This document shows, one piece after another, positions 53,936 to 62,366 of a stretch of DNA of 64,000 nt. Made by a program: the position numbers and the translations under genes. The notes under the pieces are model-generated. The model was not told the origin of the DNA, did no database searches, and worked only from the letters and a program-made list of their open reading frames with translations. Every line of letters starts with the position of its first letter. The first letter of the stretch is position 1. The stretch is taken from NCBI GenBank assembly GCA_023454175.1, contig JAEXRW010000028.1:1-64000 (forward strand), given 5' to 3'. This DNA comes from Bacillota bacterium. GTDB taxonomy: Bacteria > Bacillota > Clostridia > Christensenellales > JAEXRW01.

Positions 53936-54313
53936 TTATTCACTCTCCTTCAAATTCTGCAGCACCCTTTGCAGATACGATTCAAACCGGATGATCTCAT
54001 CACCTGAAAACCCTTTGTAAAACTTTTCGGTCATCTCCCTGGATACCGCCTCGTAGCGGCTGTTCAAGCTCCTAGCCTCCGGGGTGAGCGTGATAAAGAC
54101 GCTGCGCCTGTCCCCACGATCGTAATTCCTTCGGACATGGCCCTGCCTCTCCAGCCTATCCAGCATGGAGGTGAGCGTGGTCTTGGCAAGGCCGGTCTTT
54201 TTCGCAAGCTCCACGATGGGGAGACCGTCCTGCTGCCAGAGGACATAGAGGATGCGGCCCTGCGCGCTATTGAACGCTTCGATCCCCTGCGCTTTCAGCA
54301 GCCTTTCAAACAC
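53936..54313 (-). CDS. MarR-family transcriptional regulator
   Basis: This is a winged-helix regulator. FNSAQGRILYVLWQQDGLPI, VELAKKTGLAKTTLTSMLDR and LERQGHVRRNYDRGDRRSVF are the MarR DNA-binding core, followed by LTPEARSL. The annotated start is the GTG at 54313, which gives 125 residues and lacks the usual N-terminal dimerisation helix. That helix is present in frame upstream: GGFLVSQIKQIQDRVFERLL. The frame reaches an ATC at 54370-54368, exactly seven bases after AAGGAAG, but no ATG, GTG or TTG lies in frame there. So either initiation is at a non-standard codon or a point change has removed it. A perfect palindromic operator sits just upstream. Confidence 0.8.
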   Translation of the reverse strand: MFERLLKAQGIEAFNSAQGRILYVLWQQDGLPIVELAKKTGLAKTTLTSMLDRLERQGHVRRNYDRGDRRSVFITLTPEARSLNSRYEAVSREMTEKFYKGFSGDEIIRFESYLQRVLQNLKESE

Positions 54314-54398
54314 GCGGTCCTGGATCTGCTTGATCTGGGAAACCAGGAAACCGCCCTGAACGTTTTCGATAAAACCACTTCCTTCACACCATATAGTA

Positions 54399-54416
54399 TA
54401 GTACTATATAGTACTA
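54399..54416. promoter_or_regulatory. Perfect 18-base palindrome, MarR-type operator
   Basis: TAGTACTATATAGTACTA equals its own reverse complement. It lies about 15 bases before the ribosome binding site of the MarR gene and probably overlaps its promoter, which fits autoregulation, as is usual for MarR proteins. Confidence 0.75.
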
Positions 54417-54479
54417 AAGTCAAGGAGAAATTTTGCAGCAGGCTGTGGGCGGTACAGAAAAACCCCTCCGCATGCAACC

Positions 54480-54711
54480 CTCCGGATTGTTTGCAGCTCA
54501 TCCTATAAACGGGTGCATCGCATCCGTTCTGGAGCGCCAAACGGATGGGAGGTATGCGACCCTGACAGGTGGGTTTGGGTGATCCTACAGGCAACGGTAA
54601 ATCACGTTCAGCCGGATACCGGAGCGGGAGGCTGAAGCGGCCTTAGCAATGTGCAATGGCTCAAGGCATAGCTGGTGGCGAACAGACCGGGCCGCCGAAG
54701 GACGGCGGCCC
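54480..54711. repeat. Intergenic repeat fragment and GC hairpin
   Basis: AGCTCATCCTATAAACGGGT and GCATCGCATCCGTTCTGGAG (54490-54540) closely match the segment at 60800-60845. A separate GC hairpin (GGGCCGCCG against CGGCGGCCC) is at 54689-54711. The 585-base gap between the MarR gene and the ferritin-like gene holds nothing else recognised. Confidence 0.5.
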
Positions 54712-54898
54712 CTACGGTATCCTTCCAGTTCTGACGGACATGGAACACCGTTCAAACTATCAAAACGAAAGCCAGGACGGGAGGATCACCTCTCCGACCG
54801 ATATGGATAACGTATGGGCTATTGCAGGCAATAAAAAGAATGTGCCAGCAAGCTGAAAGCTTTCCACAGTGTGCGGCAACTATCTGCACTGGTTACAA

Positions 54899-55411
54899 TC
54901 ATTCCAAACCGTCGTATTTATCGGCGTCATATTTCAAAAGGACACGCGTGAGGTGCTCGGTATGGCCTTTTTCCTCGTCGGCAATGGACTGCAGGGTCTG
55001 GCGGATATCCCTCTGGGAGATGAGCTGGACCTGGTGCTCGTAGAGGATGACGGCTTCGAGCTCACCCTTTATATCCTCCCGGATATTGTTCAAAATGATC
55101 TGCCGGTCATAAGCAGGGCGGTAGAGCTGCATGGGCGAGCGGGGGGTGGGTTTTACCTGCCGGTGCTGCAGGCAGGCGGCATATTCGGCGGGGTCGTATT
55201 TTCGCAGGAGCGTGAGGAACATGCCGTAGTGCTTTTTTTCATCCTCCATGATGGACTGCCAGGCGGCGTTGACATCGGGCATGTCAGAATCAGCGATATG
55301 CTCCTGATAGCCGTTGATGGCGATGAGCTCGGCGATGAGCGACTCCCGCAGCAGGTTGGACGGCGTGCGGGCGGCGCCCTGCGGCTGGCCAAGCGGATGG
55401 GTATAACTCAT
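54899..55411 (-). CDS. Ferritin-like (rubrerythrin-type) protein with two E-x-x-H-like motifs
   Basis: This is a 170-residue four-helix protein made of two similar halves. The first has LIAELIAINGYQEHIADSD then WQSIMEDEKKHYGMFL; the second has IKGELEAVILYEHQVQLI then LQSIADEEKGHTEHLT. Each half offers Glu and Glu-x-x-x-His residues spaced for a di-iron site. Ferritin-like proteins store iron or remove peroxide. The N-terminal 17 residues are polar and without signal peptide, so the protein is cytoplasmic. It is often annotated ferritin-like or DUF892-like; the exact family is not certain. The start is the ATG at 55411; its upstream region runs into a MITE-like element. Confidence 0.75.
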   Translation of the reverse strand: MSYTHPLGQPQGAARTPSNLLRESLIAELIAINGYQEHIADSDMPDVNAAWQSIMEDEKKHYGMFLTLLRKYDPAEYAACLQHRQVKPTPRSPMQLYRPAYDRQIILNNIREDIKGELEAVILYEHQVQLISQRDIRQTLQSIADEEKGHTEHLTRVLLKYDADKYDGLE

Positions 55412-55434
55412 GATACATCCCCCCAGAGACCTAA

Positions 55435-55606
55435 GGAAACACTGATTAATTCGTACGATATCTTTGCGGTTAATTTGTCGCCTGCCTATGTCGCTAAAAA
55501 CTCCAAAATAGCGCTGCTATTCCTTCGTTTTTGTTCCTTTGGCATAAGCGCACGGCGCACGCAAATTTCCTCGCAAATCTGATCGCCCTCATTTAATCAG
55601 CGCTTC
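55435..55606. mobile_element. MITE-like element with imperfect terminal inverted repeats
   Basis: The ends GAAACACTGATTAAT (left) and ATTTAATCAGCGCTTC (right) are imperfect inverted repeats (12 of 15 matches when the right end is reversed). They bound about 172 bases with no long open frame. This size and end type fit a non-autonomous transposon relic. The interior is AT-rich at the left and has a TCGCTAAAAACTCCAAAATA segment. No transposase is in the window. Confidence 0.5.
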
Positions 55607-55728
55607 TAAAACTCCATCTACCAAAGTATTCAGGAAACACCGGGAGTGTGCCCACCAGAAGGCAGAAAAACCGGGGCCTCTTCAACCGGAAGAGACCCCG
55701 GGTGCGGGCATTTCATGCGATGCATGCA

Positions 55729-56199
55729 TCAGCATTCAAAGAATTCCCCTCTGCGTATCCCATAGTTTCTCCAGATGAAATCATCGGCGGCGGCCAACGA
55801 GTAGAAGGGCCCCGATACATAGCTGCACCCGGAGCTCCCGCTATAATCCACGGTGTAGTAACAGAGCCACCGCGACGAGTACTGGTCAAACTGCCGGCAC
55901 AGATAGACATACAAAGCACGCCGGGAGGGACCGGGCACGATGGGCACGATGGGGAATATCGGGAAGATCGGCCGTGGGAACGGACGTATCGGACGTATCG
56001 GGCGTATCGGTCGTATCGGACGAATAGGACCAGGGCCAGGACGAGGACCAGGGCCAGGACGAGGGCCGGGACCAGGACGAGGGCCGGGACCAGGACGGGG
56101 GCCAGGACCGGGGCGAAAACCGGGACCGGGACGACGCTGTGCGATATCCCCGGGCAACCCATCATCATTACCGGGCGTCCAGTCATTATTATCAGGCAT
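55729..56199 (-). CDS. Pro/Gly/Arg-rich repeat protein with Cys-containing C-terminal domain
   Basis: This is a 156-residue protein in three parts: an acidic Asn/Asp start (MPDNNDWTPGNDDGLPGD), a repeat region of RPGPGP units (residues 22-58) followed by five IRP units, and a 60-residue C-terminal domain (ALYVYLCRQFDQYSSRWLCY and DYSGSSGCSYVSGPF) with four cysteines. The opposite strand also has an open frame here, but only this strand has a GGAGG site, seven bases before the ATG. No family was recognised. Proline-rich spacers with Cys-rich ends occur in spore coat and wall proteins, which is a guess here. Confidence 0.65.
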   Translation of the reverse strand: MPDNNDWTPGNDDGLPGDIAQRRPGPGFRPGPGPRPGPGPRPGPGPRPGPGPRPGPGPIRPIRPIRPIRPIRPFPRPIFPIFPIVPIVPGPSRRALYVYLCRQFDQYSSRWLCYYTVDYSGSSGCSYVSGPFYSLAAADDFIWRNYGIRRGEFFEC

Positions 56200-56347
56200 A
56201 TGAAAACCTCCATTGCAATCATCTATATGTTATAGTATGCGGCAGCCCCCAAAGTGGCACTACGCATGAATGCCCTTACCTATCACACCCCCTGCTCATG
56301 ACAGACAGTGCAATGCAAGCATGAAGGAAATAATGAAGCACACAGAA

Positions 56348-56376
56348 TTGCCGGATAAGTATAAAAGTGGTAAAAT
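56348..56376 (+). promoter_or_regulatory. Sigma-A-like promoter of the 56.4-kb surface protein gene
   Basis: TTGCCG, a 17-base spacer and TAAAAT (with TAAAATATAT context). The layout matches the promoters at 15637 and 21758. Confidence 0.5.
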
Positions 56377-56412
56377 ATATGCGGATCATAAACCACTGTA
56401 CGGAGGGCCCTT

Positions 56413-59055
56413 ATGAAAAATCATTCATATAAAGTCCTTTCAGCAGCGCTATGCCTTTTCCTGGTATTCAATATCGGACTCCCGGTGGCATTTGCAGCGG
56501 ACACTCCCTGCACCGGCTGCACCATAACAGACCCGAGCGTGGAGGAACCATTTACCAAGGGAAGCGGGACGGCTGACGACCCCTGGCAGATCGAAAACAT
56601 CAAGCAGCTCAACCATATGGAGCAGCATCAGCAAGGATATTTCATCCAAATGAATGACCTGGACTTCGCTGATGCAGACCTGAATAAAGACAAACCCGGA
56701 AATTTTGACCCGATCAGCGCGGTGAGCGGATACGACGGGAACGGGAAAAAGATAAAAGGATTGGTCATCGATGCAGGTGAGAATCAGTATGGTGCTTTGT
56801 TTGGTTTCGTACAAGATATCGTAAAGGATCTAACACTTGAAGGCGGGACGATATGCGGAGGAGGATTCGAGAGCCGTATTGGCGGGATAGCAGGGGAAAA
56901 CGGAGGAACTATTGAAGGATGTATAAATAAAAACGATATTGCGTCCAAAGCAGGAAAGTCATATGCATGCGTTGGTGGAATTGCAGGATATAATGACAGA
57001 TTTGGCAAGATCCAATCATGCGAAAATTACGGTGAAATAGAAGGAAAGGAGAATAATTTTATCGCAGGTATTGCAGGGAACAACACAGGAAGAATAGACA
57101 ATTGTACGAATTTTGCGAATATCGGAGACATAAATACCAATACATCGGCTGCAGGCATAGCAGGGGAGAATTCAAAAGAAAACGGAGAGGATAAAGACGA
57201 GACACACGGTGTTATACAAAACTGTACAAATGAAGGTACCATCGAAGGTTACGTAGGCGTTGCCGGAATAACCGTTTTAAATTTTCATAAAGTATCTCAT
57301 TGTACGAATAATGGGAAGGTGGCAGCTGAATCAGGCGCTGCAGGTATAGTCACACAAAATTCAGGCCCTATTGAATATTGTACGAATACCGGAGAAATAA
57401 CCAGCGCAGATATCGGGGCAGCTGGAGTAGCCTCCTACAATGGTGGTGAATCAGCAATCCTTCAGTATTGCAGGAATCTAGGGAAAATAACCGGCGGAAA
57501 GCTAAATTCTGGAGATTATCAACATGTTGGAGGGTTAGCAGGAGACAACGCAGGTATAATACATGATAGCTATAATGCAGGCGAGATTAACGGCCGATGC
57601 TTTGTAGGCGGTTTGGTAGAACTAAATAGAGGCCTTCTAGAGAATTGTTTTAATATCGGCAATATCACGCTAGGCAGCGGGATAGCTGATATGAATTACG
57701 ATACGATCAAATACTGTTACAATACCGGACATGTAAGCCATGGCGGGATAGCCGGTCACAACTTTGGCACTATCTCAAAATCGTACTACAAGCAGCAGAC
57801 CAACATACCCGGAGTCTATGAGCCGTGGGGGAACGCGGGCTACAACGCGGTCTCCCTGACGCAAGAGCTGATGAAACAAGTCCCGCCGTATGCGGGGTGG
57901 GACTTCAATACAATCTGGAGCCAGGCGGCCGACAAAAACAACGGTTATCCCATCCTGCGGGCTTTCCATGCAGGCATGGCGGAGAACGCCGACCTGTGGG
58001 AGCTGAAGGTGAACGGGGAAACCGTGAAGGGCTTCAGCCCTTCCACAACCGCCTATACGGTGTACCTGCCCTTTACGGCGTGGACGGCAGCGATAAACGC
58101 CACGCCTTTATACGGTAATTCAAAAATAACGGAAGGCGCAGGAACGTTCAGACTGAACGTGGGGGAAAACCTGATCCATGTGAGCGTAAGGGCAAAGAAC
58201 GGCAGCCAGAAAACATACAGCCTCACCCTAAACAGGTCCGAAGAGAAGATCCTGCCCGGGGTAAGCATCCAGGGCATACCGATAACCCCGGTATTCAACG
58301 CAAATAAAACCCGGTACAGCGCACATGTACCGTATACGACGACGTCCGTGCTGCTACGCTATACGCCCCTGAAAAGCGGCGAGACTTCCAAGGGGACCGG
58401 CGTAAAAAGGCTGCATACAGGATACAACACCTATAACATAAAAGTGATACAAGCAAACAAGAAGAGCAGGACCTATCAAATAAAGATATACAGGGCCAAG
58501 CCTTCGAGCAACAACAAGCTGGCTTATGTGACGGTTAATGATAAGGACGCAACCCCGTATTACAATCCCAAACCATGGCCCGGGATCAAATATGGCGCCG
58601 ACGCCAATACAAATGTAGCCACCGCAAGGATACGGGCAGGCGTGGCAGACCCCACGGCCACCATCCTGAGCGGAACCGGCGATTTCCCTTTAAAATATGG
58701 CTATAATTACTTCAAAATAGTCACCAAGGCCCAGAATGGATCCAAAAGGACATTCCACGTACGGGTCTTCAGGTATTATCCTGCGGGATATAATAACCTG
58801 AAAAGCATTTCGGTATCCAAAGGCTCCCTCACCCCCAACTTTTCCGGCGATAAACCATATTATACCCTGCAGTTAAACAAGGACACATCATCTGTACGCA
58901 TAACCGCTGCGAAAGCATATACCGGACCAAAGATGACCGGCGCACCGGTCACTGTCAGACTAAAGCCCGGGCAGAGAAAAGTCGTGAAAATAAAAGTATC
59001 ATCCGGAGCGGGATATATGATCTATACCATCACAGTAAAGCGGGCAAAAGCCTGA
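56413..59055 (+). CDS. Secreted GLUG-repeat protein with four C-terminal cadherin-like domains
   Basis: This protein has 880 residues. The signal peptide ends LPVAFA. A GTADDPWQIENIKQLN block opens a beta-helix region (residues 55-500) with GLUG-like units such as GGIAGENGGTIEGCINKNDI, GIAGNNTGRIDNCTNFANI and GGLAGDNAGIIHDSYNAGEI. Four cadherin-like beta-sandwich modules follow (about 525-602, 605-695, 697-792, 793-880), ending VKRAKA. The domain plan is that of the giant protein at 21.9 kb without the InlB and LRR parts. No anchor is visible. GGAGG precedes the ATG. Adhesion or matrix function is inferred. Confidence 0.85.
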   Translation: MKNHSYKVLSAALCLFLVFNIGLPVAFAADTPCTGCTITDPSVEEPFTKGSGTADDPWQIENIKQLNHMEQHQQGYFIQMNDLDFADADLNKDKPGNFDPISAVSGYDGNGKKIKGLVIDAGENQYGALFGFVQDIVKDLTLEGGTICGGGFESRIGGIAGENGGTIEGCINKNDIASKAGKSYACVGGIAGYNDRFGKIQSCENYGEIEGKENNFIAGIAGNNTGRIDNCTNFANIGDINTNTSAAGIAGENSKENGEDKDETHGVIQNCTNEGTIEGYVGVAGITVLNFHKVSHCTNNGKVAAESGAAGIVTQNSGPIEYCTNTGEITSADIGAAGVASYNGGESAILQYCRNLGKITGGKLNSGDYQHVGGLAGDNAGIIHDSYNAGEINGRCFVGGLVELNRGLLENCFNIGNITLGSGIADMNYDTIKYCYNTGHVSHGGIAGHNFGTISKSYYKQQTNIPGVYEPWGNAGYNAVSLTQELMKQVPPYAGWDFNTIWSQAADKNNGYPILRAFHAGMAENADLWELKVNGETVKGFSPSTTAYTVYLPFTAWTAAINATPLYGNSKITEGAGTFRLNVGENLIHVSVRAKNGSQKTYSLTLNRSEEKILPGVSIQGIPITPVFNANKTRYSAHVPYTTTSVLLRYTPLKSGETSKGTGVKRLHTGYNTYNIKVIQANKKSRTYQIKIYRAKPSSNNKLAYVTVNDKDATPYYNPKPWPGIKYGADANTNVATARIRAGVADPTATILSGTGDFPLKYGYNYFKIVTKAQNGSKRTFHVRVFRYYPAGYNNLKSISVSKGSLTPNFSGDKPYYTLQLNKDTSSVRITAAKAYTGPKMTGAPVTVRLKPGQRKVVKIKVSSGAGYMIYTITVKRAKA

Positions 59056-59060
59056 ATAAA

Positions 59061-59090
59061 ACGAGGAGGTTGATGCCTCCTCGTTTTTTA
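59061..59090 (+). terminator. Intrinsic terminator of the GLUG/cadherin-like gene
   Basis: ACGAGGAGG and CCTCCTCGT surround TTGATG and are followed by TTTTT. On the other strand it overlaps the stop of the terminase small subunit gene. Confidence 0.8.
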
Positions 59091-59624
59091 CCCGGATTGA
59101 CCTTCAGGCACGGGCATAGACGTGATGACATTGACGACGGAGGGGGCGCCCTGGCTCCGCCGCAGCTTTTCCTCCTCGATCCTCCGCTTCCAGGCATCGG
59201 GCAGAAGGTCAAAGAAACGCTCCAGCTTTTCCAGCGCGCGGAACCGGTCACAGAGCCGCAGCCGGGGGACGCCCTGCGCGTTCAAACCGAGCTCTTCGAT
59301 GATGCGGCCGTCCACCTTGTCCGAGGACAGGAGGCGGATGAAGGCGGCGCCTTCCCCGTCGGTGCCGAACTCCAGGAAATCCGTCATATCGGAAAAGGCC
59401 ATGGCCTCGTACAGCTTCAGCACGTCCAGGCTTTCGCACCAGAGCTGCTGGCGCATCAATTCTTTCTGCTCATCCAGGTACGCCTTCACATAGGGCTTTT
59501 TCATCATCTCATAGACATAATTCCGCTTGTATCCGGCTCTTGCGGCCGCCGCCCTGACATTGAACGACTGGAGATAGTACAGGCAGAAGCGCGCCTGCTT
59601 TTCATTGATCGTTTGAACCGGCAT
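59088..59624 (-). CDS. Phage terminase small subunit, isolated
   Basis: This is a 178-residue protein with the terminase_2 pattern. The first 40 residues form a DNA-binding helix-turn-helix (NEKQARFCLYYLQSFNVRAA, then AGYKRNYVYEMMKKP). Next come the central helices with LLSSDKVDGRIIEELGLNAQ and the C-terminal FRALEKLERFFDLLPDAWKR region. The small subunit recognises the packaging site and loads the large subunit. ATG at 59624 is preferred, with AAGGGTGG upstream. It is oriented away from the terminase large subunit at 63061, with Ku and a phosphatase between, which is not a normal phage order. Confidence 0.75.
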   Translation of the reverse strand: MPVQTINEKQARFCLYYLQSFNVRAAAARAGYKRNYVYEMMKKPYVKAYLDEQKELMRQQLWCESLDVLKLYEAMAFSDMTDFLEFGTDGEGAAFIRLLSSDKVDGRIIEELGLNAQGVPRLRLCDRFRALEKLERFFDLLPDAWKRRIEEEKLRRSQGAPSVVNVITSMPVPEGQSG

Positions 59625-59811
59625 CACCAAACCACCCTTTCACTGCCGGGAGTTCCGGCCGCACCATTTTACAACGGCCGCGCTTGCGGCAGCCTCCCGC
59701 ATAAAAACCAACGTGCAGCCGGATGGATGCCTTTCAATTCGTTCATACCAACATAAAGTTCAATGCGCGCGCAGATGCTATGAACGAAATTCAATGATGG
59801 AGGAAATGCAT

Positions 59812-60633
59812 ATGCAGACGGTATGGAAGGGCGCGATCAGCTTCGGACTGATCAACGTGCCGGTGAAAATGGGGGCGGCCACGGCGCGGGAGAGCATCGC
59901 CTTCACCACGCTGCACCGGGAATGCAACACGCCGCTGAAGCAGAAACGCTGGTGCCCCAAATGCGAGCGGGAAGTGGCTTACGAGGAAGTCGCCAAGGGG
60001 TACGAATACGAGCCGGGGAAATTTGTCATCGTGACGGAGGAGGACCTGGAGTCGGTGCCCATCAAGAGCGCAAAATACATCGACATCGTGGATTTCATCC
60101 GGATGGAGGAGGTGGACCCCATTTATTACGACAAGACCTATTACCTGTGGCCCGAGACGGGCGGGGAGAAGCCGTACCTGATCCTGCGAAACGCGATGAA
60201 GCAGACGGGGCGGGTAGCGGTGGCCAAGGTGACCATCCGGGCAAAAGAGTACCTGTGCCTGGTGCGGCTGGTGGGGAATTCGCTGGCGCTGGAGACGATG
60301 TTTTACCCGGCGGAGGTGCGCTCTGCAAGCGAACTGGGGATAGAACGGCTGGAAACATCCGTCGAGATACGCCCCGTGGAAATGGACATGGCGACGCAGC
60401 TGGTGGAAAACCTCACGGCAGCCTTCCAGCCCGAAAAATACAACGACCGGTACAGGGAAGAACTGCTCAAGCTCATCCGCGCCAAGGTGGAGGGGCGCGA
60501 GGTGGTGGAGGCGCCGGCGGTACCCGAAAAGGCGAATGTGCTGGACCTGATGGAGAAGCTGCGCAAGAGCGTGGAGATGACGAGCGGGAACAGGCCGGCA
60601 GCGCCGATGGGGCAAAACGCAGTTGGAAGTTGA
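59812..60633 (+). CDS. ku: Ku, DNA end-binding protein of bacterial NHEJ
   Basis: This is a 273-residue protein that aligns with bacterial Ku. The start is MQTVWKGAISFGLINVPVKM, followed by a Cys pattern (CNTPLKQKRWCPKC, residues 38-51) that resembles the zinc-ribbon remnant of clostridial Ku proteins. The core beta-barrel follows (VTEEDLESVPIKSAKYIDIV, FIRMEEVDPIYYDKTYYLWP), then AFQPEKYNDRYREELLKLI near the end. Ku homodimers thread onto DNA ends and recruit LigD. The ligase and polymerase genes lie at 6.7 and 8.0 kb. The ATG at 59812 has GGAGG eight bases before it; earlier ATGs lack one. The last residues are Pro/Asn-rich. A repeat copy follows immediately. Confidence 0.92.
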   Translation: MQTVWKGAISFGLINVPVKMGAATARESIAFTTLHRECNTPLKQKRWCPKCEREVAYEEVAKGYEYEPGKFVIVTEEDLESVPIKSAKYIDIVDFIRMEEVDPIYYDKTYYLWPETGGEKPYLILRNAMKQTGRVAVAKVTIRAKEYLCLVRLVGNSLALETMFYPAEVRSASELGIERLETSVEIRPVEMDMATQLVENLTAAFQPEKYNDRYREELLKLIRAKVEGREVVEAPAVPEKANVLDLMEKLRKSVEMTSGNRPAAPMGQNAVGS

Positions 60634-60900
60634 GAGTTGATAGTTGAAAGTTGAAAGTTGAAAGTTAAGGTTTGCCCTGCGGGGGAGATTGAATGGACCT
60701 GCAGGGGTTTTGAAAGTTGAGAGTTGAGGTGAGCACTGCGGGGAGATTCGACAGGCCTGTGGGGAAAACCTCTCAAGCCCCATGCGACTACTGATCGCTT
60801 GGCAGCTCACCCTATAAACGGGTGCATCGCCCGTTCTGGGGCGCCACGCGGTGCGGAGCCTTCGGGGATAATCCATGCGGGGTAATTGAAACTTGATCAT
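60625..60900. repeat. Dispersed intergenic mosaic repeat, copies 8 and 9
   Basis: Runs of AGTTGAAAGTTGAAAG and GTTTGCCCTGCGGGGGAG are followed by a second copy starting at 60717 (AAAGTTGAGAGTTGAGGTGA) and a CAGCTCACCCTATAAACGGG segment at 60803 that matches 54490. The stretch to the phosphatase gene (60901-61174) has an extended -10 (TGATATAAT near 61124) and no gene. Confidence 0.65.
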
Positions 60901-61174
60901 TCATTGCGAAATGCCTTCGGCATGAACCAAAATAGTTGACAGTTTATAGTTGAAGAGAGCCCTGCGGATGGTTTTAATCATCGAGAATGGGAAACCGAGA
61001 AAGATATAAAAACACGGGTAAACCCGCAGATTATACTTAAAGTTAAACATTTACCGACAAATATATACTCGGTTTAATTTGAAGGTTTGAATCCTGATGG
61101 ACATAGACGAAAATACTACCTGTGATATAATGGGGCATACAAGCAGCCATATTTTATTGATATAAAGGGGAAAT

Positions 61175-61798
61175 ATGAAAACAAGGCTCATCATCGTACG
61201 GCACGGGGAGACGGAATACAATACGCAGAAAAAGTACCAGGGGCAGAGCGAATCCCCCCTCACAGAACGGGGAAGGGAGCAGGCGGGGTGCGCGGCGGAA
61301 CGGCTGCGCAACGAGAAGATCGATATCATCTACAGCAGCCCCCTGAGCAGGGCACTGGATACGGCGAAGATCATCCGGGGCCCCAAAAACATTGAGATCA
61401 CGACCGACCGGCGGCTGGCCGAGATCAAATGCGGGGAGTGGGAAGGCGTAGTCTTCGACGAACTGAAGGAGCGCTACCCGCAGGAGATGGATACGTGGCT
61501 GAACCGGCCGACGCTGCACCGGATGCCGGGCGGGGAAACGCTGGCGGATGTGAAGGCGCGGGCGGATGAACTCCTCGCTGAAATACTGCAGAAGCACGAA
61601 GGGGAAACGATACTGATCGTGACGCATGTGATCCTCGTGCTGCTGCTGATGATCCGGTTCGCAGGGGAGAATATCGAAGATATCTGGAGCACGCCGAAGC
61701 AACTGAACGCCTCCATCAACATCGTGGAGGTCGAAGGCGGGAAGGCGACTATCATAACACGGGCGGAGCAGCCGGCGCCATCCATCGTATGGGACTAA
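61175..61798 (+). CDS. Histidine phosphatase superfamily protein (phosphoglycerate mutase-like)
   Basis: This is a 207-residue protein with the RHGET motif (residues 9-13, phosphorylated His10), SPLSRALDTAKII and EIKCGEWEGV. Its second catalytic His is in IVTHVILVLLLMI. The length and pattern match the cobalamin-pathway (alpha-ribazole phosphatase, CobC) and broad-specificity phosphatase branches. No cobalamin gene is near, so a general phosphatase is as likely. A GGGGAAAT site precedes the ATG. Confidence 0.85.
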   Translation: MKTRLIIVRHGETEYNTQKKYQGQSESPLTERGREQAGCAAERLRNEKIDIIYSSPLSRALDTAKIIRGPKNIEITTDRRLAEIKCGEWEGVVFDELKERYPQEMDTWLNRPTLHRMPGGETLADVKARADELLAEILQKHEGETILIVTHVILVLLLMIRFAGENIEDIWSTPKQLNASINIVEVEGGKATIITRAEQPAPSIVWD

Positions 61799-61799
61799 A

Positions 61800-61905
61800 C
61801 ATCAATAATTAAGAATTAAGAATTAATAATTTTGGTAAGCCCTACGGGGGTAATTGAGAATTGCGGAAAGCCCTGCGGGGGAGATTATATGACCCGGCGG
61901 GAATG
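61800..61905. repeat. Dispersed intergenic mosaic repeat, copy 10
   Basis: AATTAAGAATTAAGAATTAA heptads, then GGTAAGCCCTACGGGGGTAA, then TTGAGAATTGCGGAAAGCCC with TGCGGGGGAG. Two units appear in tandem. Confidence 0.6.
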
Positions 61906-61919
61906 GTAATTTCATAAAG

Positions 61920-62008
61920 AACACTGGATTAACACCAGTGTTTCCTATATTAATAACACCGGTATTCTACCGGTGTTATAGAAAGCGCCGTTTTTGAACG
62001 GCGCTTTC
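61920..62008. terminator. Three successive strong hairpins between convergent genes
   Basis: The arms are AACACTGG/CCAGTGTT (61920-61942), ATAACACCGGTA/TACCGGTGTTAT (61953-61979) and GAAAGCGCCGTT/AACGGCGCTTTC (61981-62008). The second has only a three-base loop. They lie between a plus-strand and a minus-strand gene and probably end both transcripts. Confidence 0.6.
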
Positions 62009-62051
62009 ATTGGGAGAGGCGCATTTTCAACTAAGGGGCAACGCGTACGCG

Positions 62052-62339
62052 TCACCAGAAACGGCGGCCGCACCTGGAAAAAAGCAAACATGTCAGAATG
62101 GGGAGCAACTCGTCGCAGCAGCCACAGCGCGGGACACAGCACTCCCTTTCCCAGCAGAATTCCCTGCCGCCTCCGCAGCATCCATCCCTTCCAAATCCCG
62201 GGCCAAACCCCGGGCCGAAACCCGGGCCTATACCAGGACCTATACCCGGACCGAACCTGCGACCGTCAAATACCTCGCAGCCGCACTGCGGGCAGCAGAA
62301 CGGCCTGCATCCGCGGCCCCAGCCTCCCTCGAAACCCAT
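62052..62339 (-). CDS. Gly/Cys-rich small protein
   Basis: This is a 95-residue protein starting MGFEGGWGRGCRPFCCPQCG. A FGPGIGPGIGPGFGPGFGPG repeat follows, then a Cys-rich end (CCGGGREFCWERECC, CGCC). It has about 15 cysteines. GGAGG lies eight bases before the ATG, which supports it as a real gene despite its low complexity. A second Cys-rich gene begins 228 bases upstream on the same strand and shares the MGF start, so they form a pair. Spore coat or wall material is a possible role, not shown. Confidence 0.55.
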   Translation of the reverse strand: MGFEGGWGRGCRPFCCPQCGCEVFDGRRFGPGIGPGIGPGFGPGFGPGFGRDGCCGGGREFCWERECCVPRCGCCDELLPILTCLLFSRCGRRFW

Positions 62340-62366
62340 AACGATCCCTCCTCATTTGCAGAGGCT

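Noticed and set aside
55940..56203. Gly/Pro/Arg-rich open frame opposite the RPGPGP protein
   Set aside because: The repeat reads open in several frames; only the minus-strand frame has a good ribosome binding site.
61920..62008. Possible riboswitch from three strong hairpins
   Set aside because: It lies between the 3' ends of convergent genes, so termination is a simpler explanation.
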